Translations under genes and position numbers: made by a program | Source: Taiwanofungus camphoratus | Lineage: Eukaryota > Basidiomycota > Agaricomycetes > Polyporales > Taiwanofungaceae | Reading direction: 5' to 3' | DNA: 64,000 nt | NCBI GenBank assembly: GCA_003999685.1 | Contig: CP021226.1 | Location: 1,364,001 to 1,428,000, forward strand | Shown here: piece by piece, positions 47,502-59,297 of the stretch | Layout of the letters: each line of letters begins with the position of its first letter | How positions within the stretch are numbered: position 1 is the stretch's first letter | The notes under the pieces: generated by a model | The model's input: the letters and a program-made list of their open reading frames with translations, nothing else | The model's database searches: none | What the model was told of the DNA's origin: nothing

Positions 47502-50144
47502 GGTTGCTCGAAATGGTACAAGCAAAGATTCAGATAGTTCCGCTAAATGCGCATAAGTTCGGCTGCCTGTGATATAGCACGGACAAGATGAGCCGTCCTG
47601 TGAGCAAACAACTTCAGATCTGTTGAGAATCTAAGGGATACACTTCGGCAGCTGCCAAGGAAGGATGGAAATAAAACGCTTGCATTACCTAAGGGATGGC
47701 GCTTCACAGCAGCATATGGTACAAGTTCCATGGCCGGGGACACAAGTTGGACTCCGAAGCACTGCCCCATCGTCATGGAACCAACCGTTGAAGCGCTCAG
47801 GTATGACATTTCGAATTCATCAGCCGCCCTTGCCATTTGTATTGATCTTTGATCTAAAAACCGGCGACTTTACGTTCGTGGTCTTTCCCCTTCGGCACAT
47901 GGCAAAAAGGGAATCGTAAGGATCGCGGTATTGGATGCAGCTTCAGTAACCCTGTGCTGACCATTCAGTCACTTCTCGAGCTTCATTGAAGCGTGCAGTC
48001 TGTCGAAGATGTCGTGGCCGCTTAGAGGAAAGCTTAATTCGCATGTCCCACATGTGATTACCTGTTGAATGACTGTATTGCACCGAAATCCATCTTAACA
48101 ACTTGGCGTCTTCACACGAAGACGACAACGAGCATACCTTTGGGCGCATTCGGATTGTAGGTGTGGCCACAGTTATCGCGCCACTGCTCATACACCTCGC
48201 CAGACCTTAAAAACTGAAAGGACCAGCTTTACAGTAATGTGACCGTGATTATCACTTGCATTCTGCGACCATCCTGGTTGGCAATGAAATTCTTTATCCT
48301 GTGGATTTCTTCAAACGGACACTATCCTTTGGCAGAACCATCATGACACTATCAGAGCGGAGCAGACACCCTGGGCCGTGATGCAGCTTAGTAGGCACAT
48401 AGCAACTGTCATCTAGAATCAATGAGATGGATACGGCAAGCGCAGTGAGAATCACAAAGGGACATACAGACTTAGAGTTGATCAAGTGCAGATTGACTCA
48501 CCAAATAAACAACGCTGTCGAGATCTCTGCAGTAAGACGTACCAGACAGTATGTGGTTCAAAGCAGGCATTGCTTTGCTCGACTATGTTCACTAAACAAT
48601 ATATAACAATGCTTGGCAGTTTATCACTGGGCTGCACCTCCTGGACGGGCAAACCATCTATTCACTATGACTATCGTCTTTCTGAGTGAGTCAAAGTGTA
48701 CAAGATAAAAGTACCTTTGGGATTTCTTCAATGAGGGTGACCATGAATTGTATCAGTTCGAATAGTTTCACACAGCAGACCTGCTAGCCCGATGATGACA
48801 AGGTGGGTCATGCGAAAGAAGTCATGCTGCCTCATGAACGATAGGTTTATTTTCGAGAGCAAGTGACCAAGAAGCAAAGAACTCGAGGAGTCCAGCAGCA
48901 TAGAAAATGTAAGGAAATAGCCAATTTGAGAGCGAATCGGTCTGATCGTCTGCAAGTCATGCTGTACCATCACAGCTTTGAGAAGAGTTATTTGAAGAAG
49001 CTATCAGTATTCGATGCTGTTCGGCAAACAAGACGGGTGATATGTGTGCATTGTGTTTTGACGCGGCTAGGGTCGAATCCGCGTGTTTTTGGGCTGTCAT
49101 GCATGCAGTATCATATCCATGGAAATAGGCGGTCCATATATGTAACTTACATACATCAGCAAAACTCAAATTTGACTTAGATTGTCTTAATTAAGTAAAA
49201 TAAGTGCAAATAAGAGTGTTTACTTAAAATGAAAGCGGACATGCCGCCGCCAGCATGATTACATTTCTGGCGGACCCTACAAAGTCCAGCGATGTCTGAT
49301 GCATATGCAAGCTTACAAGATATCGTGATGCATTTTACTGTCCGCCCCTTCGTAAGTAGCCAATGTGAGTCTTAGATGATATGGGTGGAAAGCTGTACAA
49401 TCCCGTTAGCGTCTGAATATTTCACTCTGCCTTCCTGTTCTCAGCCGAGGACGTGTATCTAGATCTGTTGTGCAGGCTTGCGACTCGGCGTCGAGAATGC
49501 GGAACCAACTGCTTCGACCGGATTCGCAGCGACTCAGTTTCTCTCAAACGGTTTGTCGAGAGAGTACCTCAAAAGGCCACCGTTCCCAAGTAGAGGCTTT
49601 CTATATCGAGAACTGAGTACTGAAGGGCCGGTTCAAGTCCTCTAGGACACTCTGTAAAAAACGCGCAGTCAACGTCTGTGCAAATTTTGCAGGGCAGTCG
49701 TGCATTAGTCGCACAAGCTGACTACGGGTTGACTGATGTGCGATTGTCCTGTGACTAACTGCTTCATATTCAGCCACCAAAAGGCAAGAAATTTGACTAG
49801 TTATCAACTTACGCAATTTTGGTACCAAAAAGGCGACTAAGGCCGACTTTCATTTCTTACAGAGTAGGACATGAGACAGATCCCACCATATTTGATATCA
49901 GGGAGTGATTGCAGAAGATCACGAACGCGTAAGTACCTGCCACCTGGGATACAATGATCATGAGCAATTGCATGTCAGTTCTCACTCTCGCTCCCCTGCC
50001 ACAGACAATCTCTTGATATTCGTGGACGCTTGCGTTCTAATGTCTATTCGGGTATAATACAAACACAGTACATGAATTACAACTTCAAGCTTGAGTGACA
50101 ATATTTATTGATAAGGATATTACCAGCCGAAGTGATCCTATTGT
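47502..50144. other. Spacer between the KRE6 paralogues
   Basis: 2.6 kb that holds the promoter of copy 1, a MITE at 49650-49864, and minus-strand hydrophobic frames at 48294-48973 that could be a small membrane-protein gene or its remnant. I could not join these frames into a convincing model. No other feature is seen. Confidence 0.4.
49650..49864. mobile_element. MITE, family 1 (copy B)
   Basis: A 215-bp non-coding element with CTCTGTAAAAAACG at one end and TTCTTACAGAG at the other. A perfect 7-bp target duplication TAGGACA flanks it (49643-49649 and 49865-49871). It is the reverse-oriented relative of copy A (35048-35248). The AGTCGGCCTTAGTC segment near one end and the GCCTTTTGGTGGCTGAA-like middle are shared. 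Confidence 0.9.
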
Positions 50145-52670
50145 TCAGCATTGGCCCAGGAAGCTGTTGGATGGAAACGGCTGGCCATAATCTGTGCGCC
50201 ATGTGGTCAAATTCGGATCCGTATATGCTTCGATATACCTGCACAGTTGACGCGCATGAGGCGGAGACAGCATCATTCAGACAGAGAATTGTTAACTGGC
50301 TAGAAAGGACTCACTCATTGATATAAGCCGCGGTGGGAAAATTCGGAGGGTTGCATCCTATGTTGATGTTCTTCGGGTCCTGATATACGCGCACATAATC
50401 TACGCGCATCGTTGTTGGGAACGTAAGGTGAGCGATGTCGGGTGTCCCAAAGTTGGTTGAGATGCCCAGGTTCACGATGATATACTAGGTGCGTCCACAC
50501 GTGGGTCAAACACATATTCAATGTGAGTACGCCGCGAGTGAAACAGAATATAGACTCACCATGGGCTCTTGTGGAATAGGCCTTGGACCGATTTCGACGA
50601 CAGTGTCAGCTGCCATGCCGGCTTGCTTGAGAGTCCATGCAACTTGGCCGTTAGCGACCCAAGCAATATACTAGTAAGGTGAACATCATAATTTAGCTTA
50701 ACACGATCCTATGAGGTATATTCCAGTCTCACTCCGCCATCAAACCCGGGCTGATACTGAAATCCATATGTTGAGGACTGTCCGCCAGTTCCTTCATAGG
50801 CTTCTTGATCTAGGACAACCTGTCAGTTTCGCATACAACCCGAACATGTAGATGGAGTTCTACTTGTGTCAGTCAAACATGATGTAGCCTGCTGGTATAC
50901 ACCGCCCCTATAAGTGTTTATGGTGGTGATGGAGGTATCTCTGATGATCAAAGTCTCCGACGTGTTGTACCATTGATATTCTTTGTTATACGGCTAGAAA
51001 ATCTAGTAGGTTCGGCAGGCGACAAGGACAGGATCACCATTGCTTACCGCCCATTGTCCTGACTGTGAAACCTGACCAACGCCAGTTGATGACACCTAAC
51101 GGACATACACAGCTGATCAGACACAACATGTTGTGGCAATTGGAACTCTGGGTGGCGTACTGTGGCCTCGAAAAGGTCGATTTCCGGAGCAGCGCGTCCG
51201 ACAAACGTCCCGTCTTCGTGCATAGGGCCAGGGTGCGAGGAACCCGGACACGAGCACCGCGAGAGCCGCTGGCCAGGCTGATAGGAAAGTACATTGCCGT
51301 TCGCCGGGTCGCCGTTCTCTGTCGCAGCTAACGGGAGCCCATCTTTGGTCTGATTGGGAGCGGTGCCCACATCGCAAGAATCGTAGGTGTAAGGCCACTA
51401 GGGAGTTAAATGTTAGTAGAGGAACACCCGAGCACTGGCCATAGAATCCCAAGTGAACAACAGGAAGATGTGGTAGAAAGTTATAATCACCATTCCTTCG
51501 AGACTCGCACCATAGCCCGCACGGCCGAGGTTGCCCATCGTCCATACAGCAGGCCAAAGACCCACAACATTGTTCACACCGGGAAGTACAACAGACACCT
51601 CGATCAAGCCGCCTGTGAAGCAAAACTTATTCCAGGTGGTCATCATCCCGCTCGTGTAGTTCAGATTATGGTTCTCCTTCTGAGTCATCGTGATCTCAAG
51701 CGAGCCATTACGCGTGGTGATTGCGGTCGGGTCAAGCCATTCCATGTTGTTCGTTTGCCAGTAGTGCAAATCAAGCGCTTCCCAATACGGGTCGTCCCCA
51801 GGCCAAAACGTACGCCCGTCTGTATTGAACTCGTCGCTGAATACGAGCTGCCAGTTCTGGTTGTTAACATAGTCCGCTTTCGTGTGGACCTCTTGGGGCG
51901 TGTCGAGGTCGATGAGACCAAAATACCCAGTCATGGCCGGAATTTGGCCGGAGGCATTGATCCCGCCAACGTTGAATCCGCCGAGGTTGGAGAGATCATG
52001 TTTTGTGAAGTGGGTTACCAGTGGATACCCTGCACTATTAGTATAAAGTTCAGGAGGAGAAATTAAGCATGTGGACGAGTGATGAGTGCGGGAGGAGTCG
52101 GATTCCTGGGGTTCATACGAGAGACGTACAAAAGAGCCATGATCCCCAGTCCAAGGAAGATCAAACAGCCAAGGTTCGTAACCCCCCTGGGAGTGAAGAT
52201 GCTTCCGCCTTTGTCACTTCTGTAGTCCCTCCTCGGATCAGGGTTATGAAAAATATCGTCATGCTCTGGACGATAGAGGTCGGTGCCCCAGGCCTCCGGA
52301 TTAGCATCAAGGGAGTACTGCGCAGACAAGTCAGTAATGAAGCTGTGATGGCGGAATCCAGAGGAGTGAGGTTTGATTCCGCGTACCATATCGGATATTG
52401 ATTGCAAGGTGGGTATTGACTTGTCCGAAACATAGCGAGACTCCTTCTGAAGTGAAAGTCAACCACGGAAACAGAAGAGCACATACATAAATGATTGACA
52501 CAAACCGCTGAAGAGTCACTAGAAACACTGCGCAGAGGATGAGGGGGTTGCGCGAACACTGCTCGAATGCCCCGCGGCGAAGGTCTTGATTGGGGAGACA
52601 GAAGACTGGTCGTAGAAGGAGTGTGTGGTTGGATGTAGCGCCTCTGCGAGTTGGGACCCAGGTAGGCCAT
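50145..52670 (-). CDS. SKN1: Beta-glucan synthesis protein KRE6/SKN1 (GH16), copy 2
   Basis: Tandem paralogue of the gene at 45043-47501, same strand and matching intron positions wherever I compared them. Exon 1 is 52670-52506 and exon 2 is 20 codons, as in copy 1. The Ser/Pro-rich tail (MAYLGPNSQRRYIQP) leads to a membrane helix (GCLIFLGLGIMALL) and the GH16-type domain with LVFSDEFNTDGRTFWPGDDP and motif EIDLFE. The C-terminus is GQPFPSNSFLGQC. It appears complete. The symbol is given only to mark the paralogue; which copy corresponds to yeast KRE6 or SKN1 cannot be told. A stretch of 258 bp is nearly identical to copy 1, far more than the rest. Confidence 0.9.
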
Positions 52671-53509
52671 GTTTACGAGGGGAAACAATACCGACAAAAC
52701 GCAAGAGAGATCAATTGGGAGTGAATAATGGAGAGCTGGTTCAAGAAACAAAGCAGACGAGATCCGGGGACGCAAGGGCCACATACCTGTCAAGGATTTA
52801 AGAAGCGCATGCTTCTTCTGTCAAGAGACGCTACCAACGCCTGGTCATAATATGGATAATGTACCCAAGACGTCTGTGCTGGTTCCCCTAGTACATCGCA
52901 GCTGAGAAGTGAACAGCCTTTCTGGCTTCGCGCACTGCAACCACCCGACAGGTTATGGTCATTGGTAGGAACTATGATAGCATGCAGTAGTCCATCTCCG
53001 GACCACATTCTTGCGGTGATCGCCATCAACTCGCCTTGCAATGGAAGACGCGAGTGAGTACCGTTGTCCTCATCGTGTAACCTGTCTATTGAGTGCTCAC
53101 CATCCGTACATTCACTCATGCCACATGAACCTGTGATTTAATCACCAGGCGTTTTCCAAATCAGCAGTCATTCGTCCCCGAGTTTTGTTCCCAGCCCAGA
53201 TGTGATTAAGTATCCTCATATTCTCCGTCCACCTCCGTGACACTTCGACGGTAATTTCAGCGCACATTTATAGCCATGCGTCGTGTGAAGACCTTGTCCT
53301 GCTTGTAATACAGTATAGACTGTTTAGTTAACCGCGCGTCCTAGGTCCCGTGACAAGCGCGTGTGTCACGTCCTGCGATTTGCCTATATTACAGGTGAAT
53401 GATTGGTTGTATTCAATATCTGAAACATGATTATAGTACATGTAGTTGATGCTGGTGGTAGAAGAAAAAACCAAGGTCCATGCGCCGCCAATACTCTTAA
53501 GTGATTCCA
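52671..53509. other. Intergenic region, no gene seen
   Basis: Promoter of KRE6/SKN1 copy 2 (-) and 3' flank of the BBC1-like gene (-). No coding signal is seen. Confidence 0.4.
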
Positions 53510-56500
53510 TTATCGTGCTTCCAAGACCCGGAAAATCTGCATACGGAGAATTCAAGGCTTGAGTGCAATGGTTCGACGTAATAGAACAAATCTACCTTGA
53601 TAGAACCGCTCTTCAAATCTTCAAGTCTGTAGCTCGCTGACTCCACCGTCTACAGAAATGACGCACATTGTCAAAACGGAAAAGACACATGATGTGAAGA
53701 GACATACCTGCTGTCCAACGTGCTGATTGGCTTGGAAGACTTTCACTTTTGCCTTCTTCATTTCATAGTCGCTCACAATAGCGAACAACGGCTCCCCAAC
53801 ACCCACCGTCTGATGGTAGATCTGTAAGCCCTTGTGCCCCTTGAACTTCGCGTCCTGCAGCACGATCACGTCTCCCGGCATCACGTCGCTGGCGCGCTTC
53901 TGCACCGCCGAGCCTGTCTGCGCGTACGTGAGATACCCGAATGTTTCGAATGGCGGCGCAGGCTGCGCTGCGTTAGGGACTTGGCTGAGAACGGCAGTAA
54001 CGAACCCAAGATATGACCCGTCTCCGACCAGCGATTTCCTCGACTTCTCGAACAACACCGATGCGGTCTCGTGGATTTGCACCCCAACACGGCCCCAGAT
54101 CGCCATGAGATCGTCCGCGGACAGGTTGACATCTAAGTGAGACGGTCCGCCGCGCTCTGGTGGCGCTTGGCTGGAAGGTCGGGGAGGCCAGGACTTGGCT
54201 GGCGGAGGCGGAGGATAGACAGCTGAGTCCTCAGACCACTGGCCTGACAGCGATAGGTCAGTCTCCCCACCGAAGTCAACACTTGGGATTCCCGGGGTGT
54301 TCAACTGCGCAGCATGCGTCTCGGTAGGTGGCGGAGGCGGAGGCGGAGGAGGGGCCGAGGGCGGGGGAAGATGTGTCCGCTTAATGCTCACACTGCGAGG
54401 TGGCGGCGGCGGCGGCTTGTCCGCTTCCTCCACTATGACGTAGTCTCCGTGCGTATCGTGCGATACAGGCGGAGGACGGGTAGCAGGGGGCGGAGGAGGA
54501 TAACTGAACTCGGTATGAGTAGATGACCCTCCTTCGGAAGATTCCGGTCTGCTTGACTTTGGAGATACAACAGATACCGGGACAGTGAGGACAGGCGGGC
54601 GCGTAATTTGAGGCACAGGCGGACGTGTAGTTTTGGGCACAGGAGGACGTGGCGGCTCGATTGCTGACACGCGCCTGCCTTCCCGGGACGGTACAGGAGG
54701 AGGAGCTTCTTCGGTAAGTTGGTGAGTTGACTCCTCAGCCTTATCTTCCTCAGGACCGGACTGTTCTTCGTTATGGATAGGTTCAGCGGGAGCCGAAGGG
54801 ACTGGTGCTGATCGTTGTGGAGGCGGAGATCTGGCCTTGTCCGGTTCGTCAGTCTGCTCACGAGCGGCCTGCATCTGTGGTTGCAGTGATGGTGCAGCAG
54901 TCGATGGTAACATGCCAAAACGCATGCCACCCATGCCTGCTATCCTTGCGGCGATGCGCTGCTTGCGTGCAAACTCATCTTCCTCCTCTTCCGGCGCTTG
55001 CTGGGCTTCAGACAGTTGCGCGGGCGAGGTAGGCTCTTCAACGCGATCTTTGTCTGTGTCTGGATGCGAATGGGTGGGATTCTGAGTACGACGGAGAGGT
55101 GGGGGAGGAGGGGCCCCGAATCTGATTCCACCCAGTTTGGCCATTCGTTCAGCAATCGTGTGTCTGCGTACTTGCTCCAGATCATCCTCAGCACGGGCAC
55201 CGGTAGTGTAATCAGGTTCTGATTCTGATTCGCCTGGTGGAGTAAGTGGCGCAGGGGACGTAGAAGGAGGTGTCGTAGGCATAGATGTAAACTCAGGTAT
55301 AACACCTGCAGGCTTTTGCGGACTGTAGAATGCGGGGTCAATTGGATCTATCAAGCGTGTCAAAGGCGTCGAATGCATCAAAGTAGGACTTTTTCTCACC
55401 AACATCGGAGTCATTCAAGATCTCGCTCTCTCTCGGACTTAGTTTAGATAGAGGAGGAGGAATATGTCCACCCCGAGAAGTAGACACTATAGCTGTGGGT
55501 GCTGAGTGCAAGGGACCCTCATTACCTTGCTCGCCAGACTTCGACCTGGGCCTGTGCTCATGAAGGCGCGGGGGAGAATGTGAACGTGAAGTTACAGGGG
55601 AAGGTTCTACCTGCGCGGCCTCGTCATCGTCACTGTAATCAGAATATGGCGGCACAGAGACCGATCCTCGCCAAGGAGGTGGAGGCGGCTTCTCATCCCC
55701 TATTTCCAGCTCTTTGCTTGCTTTCGAATCCTGGGGAATCGCTTCTGACCGGGAAGCGTTGGTCACCCTAACGTCTTCCACCTGCTGTTCAAAATCCCAT
55801 TTCTCATTACGTTCTTCGTACTCAGACCCTTGGTATTCGCGTGGTTCACAGTCCGCTGCAGATTCATGAGAGGCTTCAAGTAAGTGGTCATTGCCGACTT
55901 CGAGGTATGTGACTGGCCGCTCAGGACGAACCTCTCCTCGAGTACTTCCAAATTGTATATCCTCCGCCACTATCTTAGGATGAGAAAGTGGCCGAGTGTA
56001 TCGGCGAACAGGAGGAGGCGGCAACGGCAGCACCGCCTCGTGTCTCTCTTCGCCAGGTTCATCCTGGGGGACTGAAGGAAGTGTTGTAGGGGAAGGCAGT
56101 GATTCCTTTGCCGAATGGAGAGGCGGCAAGGCGGATGAAGTGTCTGGTTCGGGTACTAGACCTTGCTGCAGACGCGTCCCAGGCACATCCTGATGATACC
56201 CTAAGTAAGAGGGAGACACAGACGCCTCCGTTGCCATTGCTTCTTGCGATAAGACTGTATCAGAAACTTGACCACCTGCAAGAGCCTCACCCGGAACACT
56301 TGGTCCATCCGGGATCAGCTGTCCGTCATTCTCATTCTCAGTTTCATAAGGCCGTTCTTCAACGACACTTCGCAGTTCATTAATTGCCCCGTGGCGAACA
56401 TGCTGCTCAGCTTCCCTGCCTCTATTAGTTATCTCAGTTGCACTTTCCTCATTGGGCTCCTCGTTGAAGCTGAGAGCATGTCGGGAATGTACTTGCCCTC

Positions 56501-58502
56501 TTCTGTGATCTACAGAGAAACGATTCGATCAATCACTACTATACAAAGCATACCCCTGCAACAAGCAGGAGATTGAGTCAATTAAGATTTACCATCCTGA
56601 GACATCTTCCTTGCGGGAGGTTCCACCCGCGTAAACTCGATACTGCTCTTTCGTCCCAGCTCCTCTAACTTCGGCAAAACTGGAAGCAACGGCGGGGATT
56701 GCGAGGCCTCCGGTACTTCGGGGCTCGTAAGCTGGAACTGCGAGTCGACGGAACCAATACTCCCCCGTTGTACGGGTGGCGGCCGCTCAAGTGTAGTTGA
56801 CTTTGGCGAGGCGTCCGAATGCTGCTCATCCTTCGGCAGGCTGTGGCGTCGCTCTACAGTCATGGATTTCGGCGGAGACGACGGGGGAGGGGAGGGAGGT
56901 GGTGGGCCGCTAAGGGGATTCATGCCACCCGTCTTCGCGAGTCGCTCAGCAATGCGCTTACGACGAATGGTGTCATCCTCATCCTCTTCTTCTTCCTCAC
57001 CAATGGGCTGCCCAGAAGGAGGAGGGAGACCTGTCTCGTCAGTCGGGGTGACTGTGGGTATGCTAGGTTCTGTAGCCGAGGGCTCGTCCACGTCACCCGT
57101 AGATCTGTGCGGGGTAGGGTCTGCGTGCTCCATCTTGAGATCGCCTACGTCTACTTCAGGGGTTGACTGCGGTACTTCAACTACCTTGTCAGCTTCTCCC
57201 GGCGCTCTCATCGGTTGAGCTACATTAGGGATCAGCTGTTGGTCGAGTAGTTCTTGTACCTCCCCCTTCCTGGTCGGGGTAATGTCAGTAACATCTACGT
57301 TCTCCAGGAGGGCTTCAACCTGCGACCCTCGCAGCTCTGGCTCCCGATCTCCGTGAGGCTCATGTACTTCATTGGTAGAAGCAACAAACGCAGCCTCAGA
57401 GTCCAACGTAGGCGTCTCTGTACTGAGGCCTGGTACCGAAGACGGGCTCTCGTTTACTGTTCCCTCGGCGGCGAGAACCGTCGTGGAAGCAGGAGAAGGA
57501 GACTTAGCAGCGCGCTTCCGGGGAGGAGCGGCCCGACGAGGACCGACAGGTACAGGCATTGCAGCAGAGCGGACCGCGGTGGATGCGCCGGAATCAGAAG
57601 AAAGCAGGGAAGGCGAAGAGACGTCCTTGTCCACAAAGTCGTCTGAAAGTTATATGAGCACAGTACTAATGAATTCAATTACGATGTCAACATTACCTGT
57701 CTCCTCTACATTTGACCTTTCAGAAGTGACTGACTCGGAAGTTGCGGCAATGGGAGATACAATTGCTGGCACTGGAGATATGGTCTACATCAGTATAGAC
57801 TCTAACAATCAGTATGATGATATAATCACCTGTAGCAACAATCTCAGGAGACCCCCTAGACTTCTCATCGTCCTTAGTTACCTCTGCCTTCTTTACTTCA
57901 GGTTTCCTGCCAAAGACAGGTGGGGCCATTCCAACCCTAGCGCCTCCAAGCCGCGCCATGCGTGCAGCAATGGCGGCACGGCGCTGTCTCTCTTCTTCCT
58001 CTGGGCCAGGGTCAGCGTGACCTTCTTGCCCTTCTGGAGCATGCTGGTCATCTGTGGCCACTTGGTGCTGCGCCCCAGTACTAGCTTCCTGTGGTGTATC
58101 TATCTCCCTTGTTTCATCCTTCTCATCTGTGCCTGGAGTAGCGATCGTCGGAGGAGGCTTCCATTTAGGCTTCTCTATCACAGGCTTCGGCGGGGATGGA
58201 CCACCACCAAAGGCGCCCAAGCCCTGAAGCGCAGCCATCCGTTCCCTTAGACTTCCGCCCTGGCCGATGCTCGCCTTCGCGTCCGCCGCCGACATGACTC
58301 CTGGTCCTTTATCGGAACCATGAGCGTCATCGATGGACTTTGGAGAAGATGGGGGAGAGCGTGGTCGAGGCTTCCAGGATGCACCACCAGTGGGCTTGGG
58401 TCGAGGAACAGGTGCTGGCGCTGGCGCGGATGCTCCCCCCTTGTTCTCGAAAGCTGCAATTCTATCGCGTAATGACCCTGGCTTCTTTGGAGGATCGGAC
58501 AT
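53510..58502 (-). CDS. BBC1/AIM3-like actin-patch protein, proline-rich
   Basis: Seven exons (58502-57830, 57771-57697, 57642-56593, 56509-55400, 55347-53708, 53649-53596, 53536-53510) give 1542 aa, mostly disordered. Proline runs (PPPPPPPP type) are potential SH3 and profilin ligands. A short helical motif recurs: SLRDRIAAFE, SLRERMAALQ, IAARMARLGGARVGM, IAERLAKTGGMNP, IAERMAKLGGIRFG, IAARIAGMGGMRFGM. The last about 150 residues are a folded domain: LMAIWGRVGVQIHETASVLF, GSYLGFVTAVLSQVP, DVMPGDVIVLQDAKFKGHKG. This resembles the C-terminal domain of yeast Bbc1 (Mti1) and AIM3-type proteins, which regulate type I myosin and Arp2/3 at endocytic patches. Unlike yeast Bbc1, there is no N-terminal SH3 domain. 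Confidence 0.8.
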
Positions 58503-59297
58503 ACTACACAACCTACTGATTAAGTATGGGTCGCCGTTAGGCTGTTTAATGAGGGAAACACGTCGCTAAGGCACAGCAGCTTACGCGTGAAGATTGTTTC
58601 CAATAACAATTAGGTGCAGAGAAGGGTTTTGATGTCGACCTGTGGTAGGGACGATATGACTAGGACTGCACCGTAGTCGTTGTTGTCATTAATGTCTTGC
58701 GTAAGAATGGTAAGTAGGAGATTGATAGCCTTAAATAAGGAGGAAGAAGCTACACGACCACTTGTTTGTATTTATTTCACCTGCTGCTATGGTGCGAAAC
58801 ACTTAGTCGCCGCTACTTTTGCACAACTGCGAAATTGGTGGTTGAAAAAAATATTCATCTACTTTTAGTATAGATCATGTAGTCACACTCTGAAGTGTTT
58901 CAGAGAAATTTGAGCAATTTTACTGAGAGTGAATAGACGAGATACATGTGTCATTAGTACAAATAGAGAAATATTATTTCCTAAAATTTCCAAATATAAA
59001 ATAATTATGTCATACGAAATTGAAAAGTATTACTCCGCTTTGGTGGAAATGATCCTCACGGAGCATTTTGGCTGGAGGGATAAGGGATTATAAAAAATTC
59101 AATGTCGTATTTTCTTTGTTACAAAAGTAGCAGTGACTAAGTGTTTCGCACCATACGTACATAAGTGTGTCTATGTTCCATCGAGTGATTCCTGAATTCT
59201 GATCATCAACTTTAGCGGGACCTGGCGTGCTTGTGTATAGTGCTTGTGTATAATCCTTGGGGCACTGGCAGATAACAGAAATTCAAGTCTTATATAA
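58503..59297. other. Intergenic region containing a MITE
   Basis: The first 280 bp is the promoter of the BBC1-like gene (-). The rest is an AT-rich inverted-repeat element and the 3' flank of the F-box gene (-). No gene is seen. Confidence 0.5.
58788..59155. mobile_element. MITE, family 2 (long TIRs, TA target)
   Basis: An AT-rich, non-coding element of about 370 bp. Its ends are inverted repeats of about 30 bp: TGGTGCGAAACACTTAGTC at the left (58790 onward) and its complement ending at 59153. The match runs on to CTACTTTTG with two mismatches. Each end is flanked by TA, as expected for a Tc1/mariner (Stowaway-like) non-autonomous element. No transposase is encoded. I see no second copy in the window. 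Confidence 0.85.

Noticed and set aside
49060-49090. GGGTCGAATCC resembling a tRNA T-arm
   Set aside because: No acceptor stem, anticodon arm or D-arm can be paired around it.
57372-58250. 292-codon plus-strand frame opposite the BBC1-like gene
   Set aside because: Mirror frame of a biased proline/serine-rich coding exon; no motif of its own.
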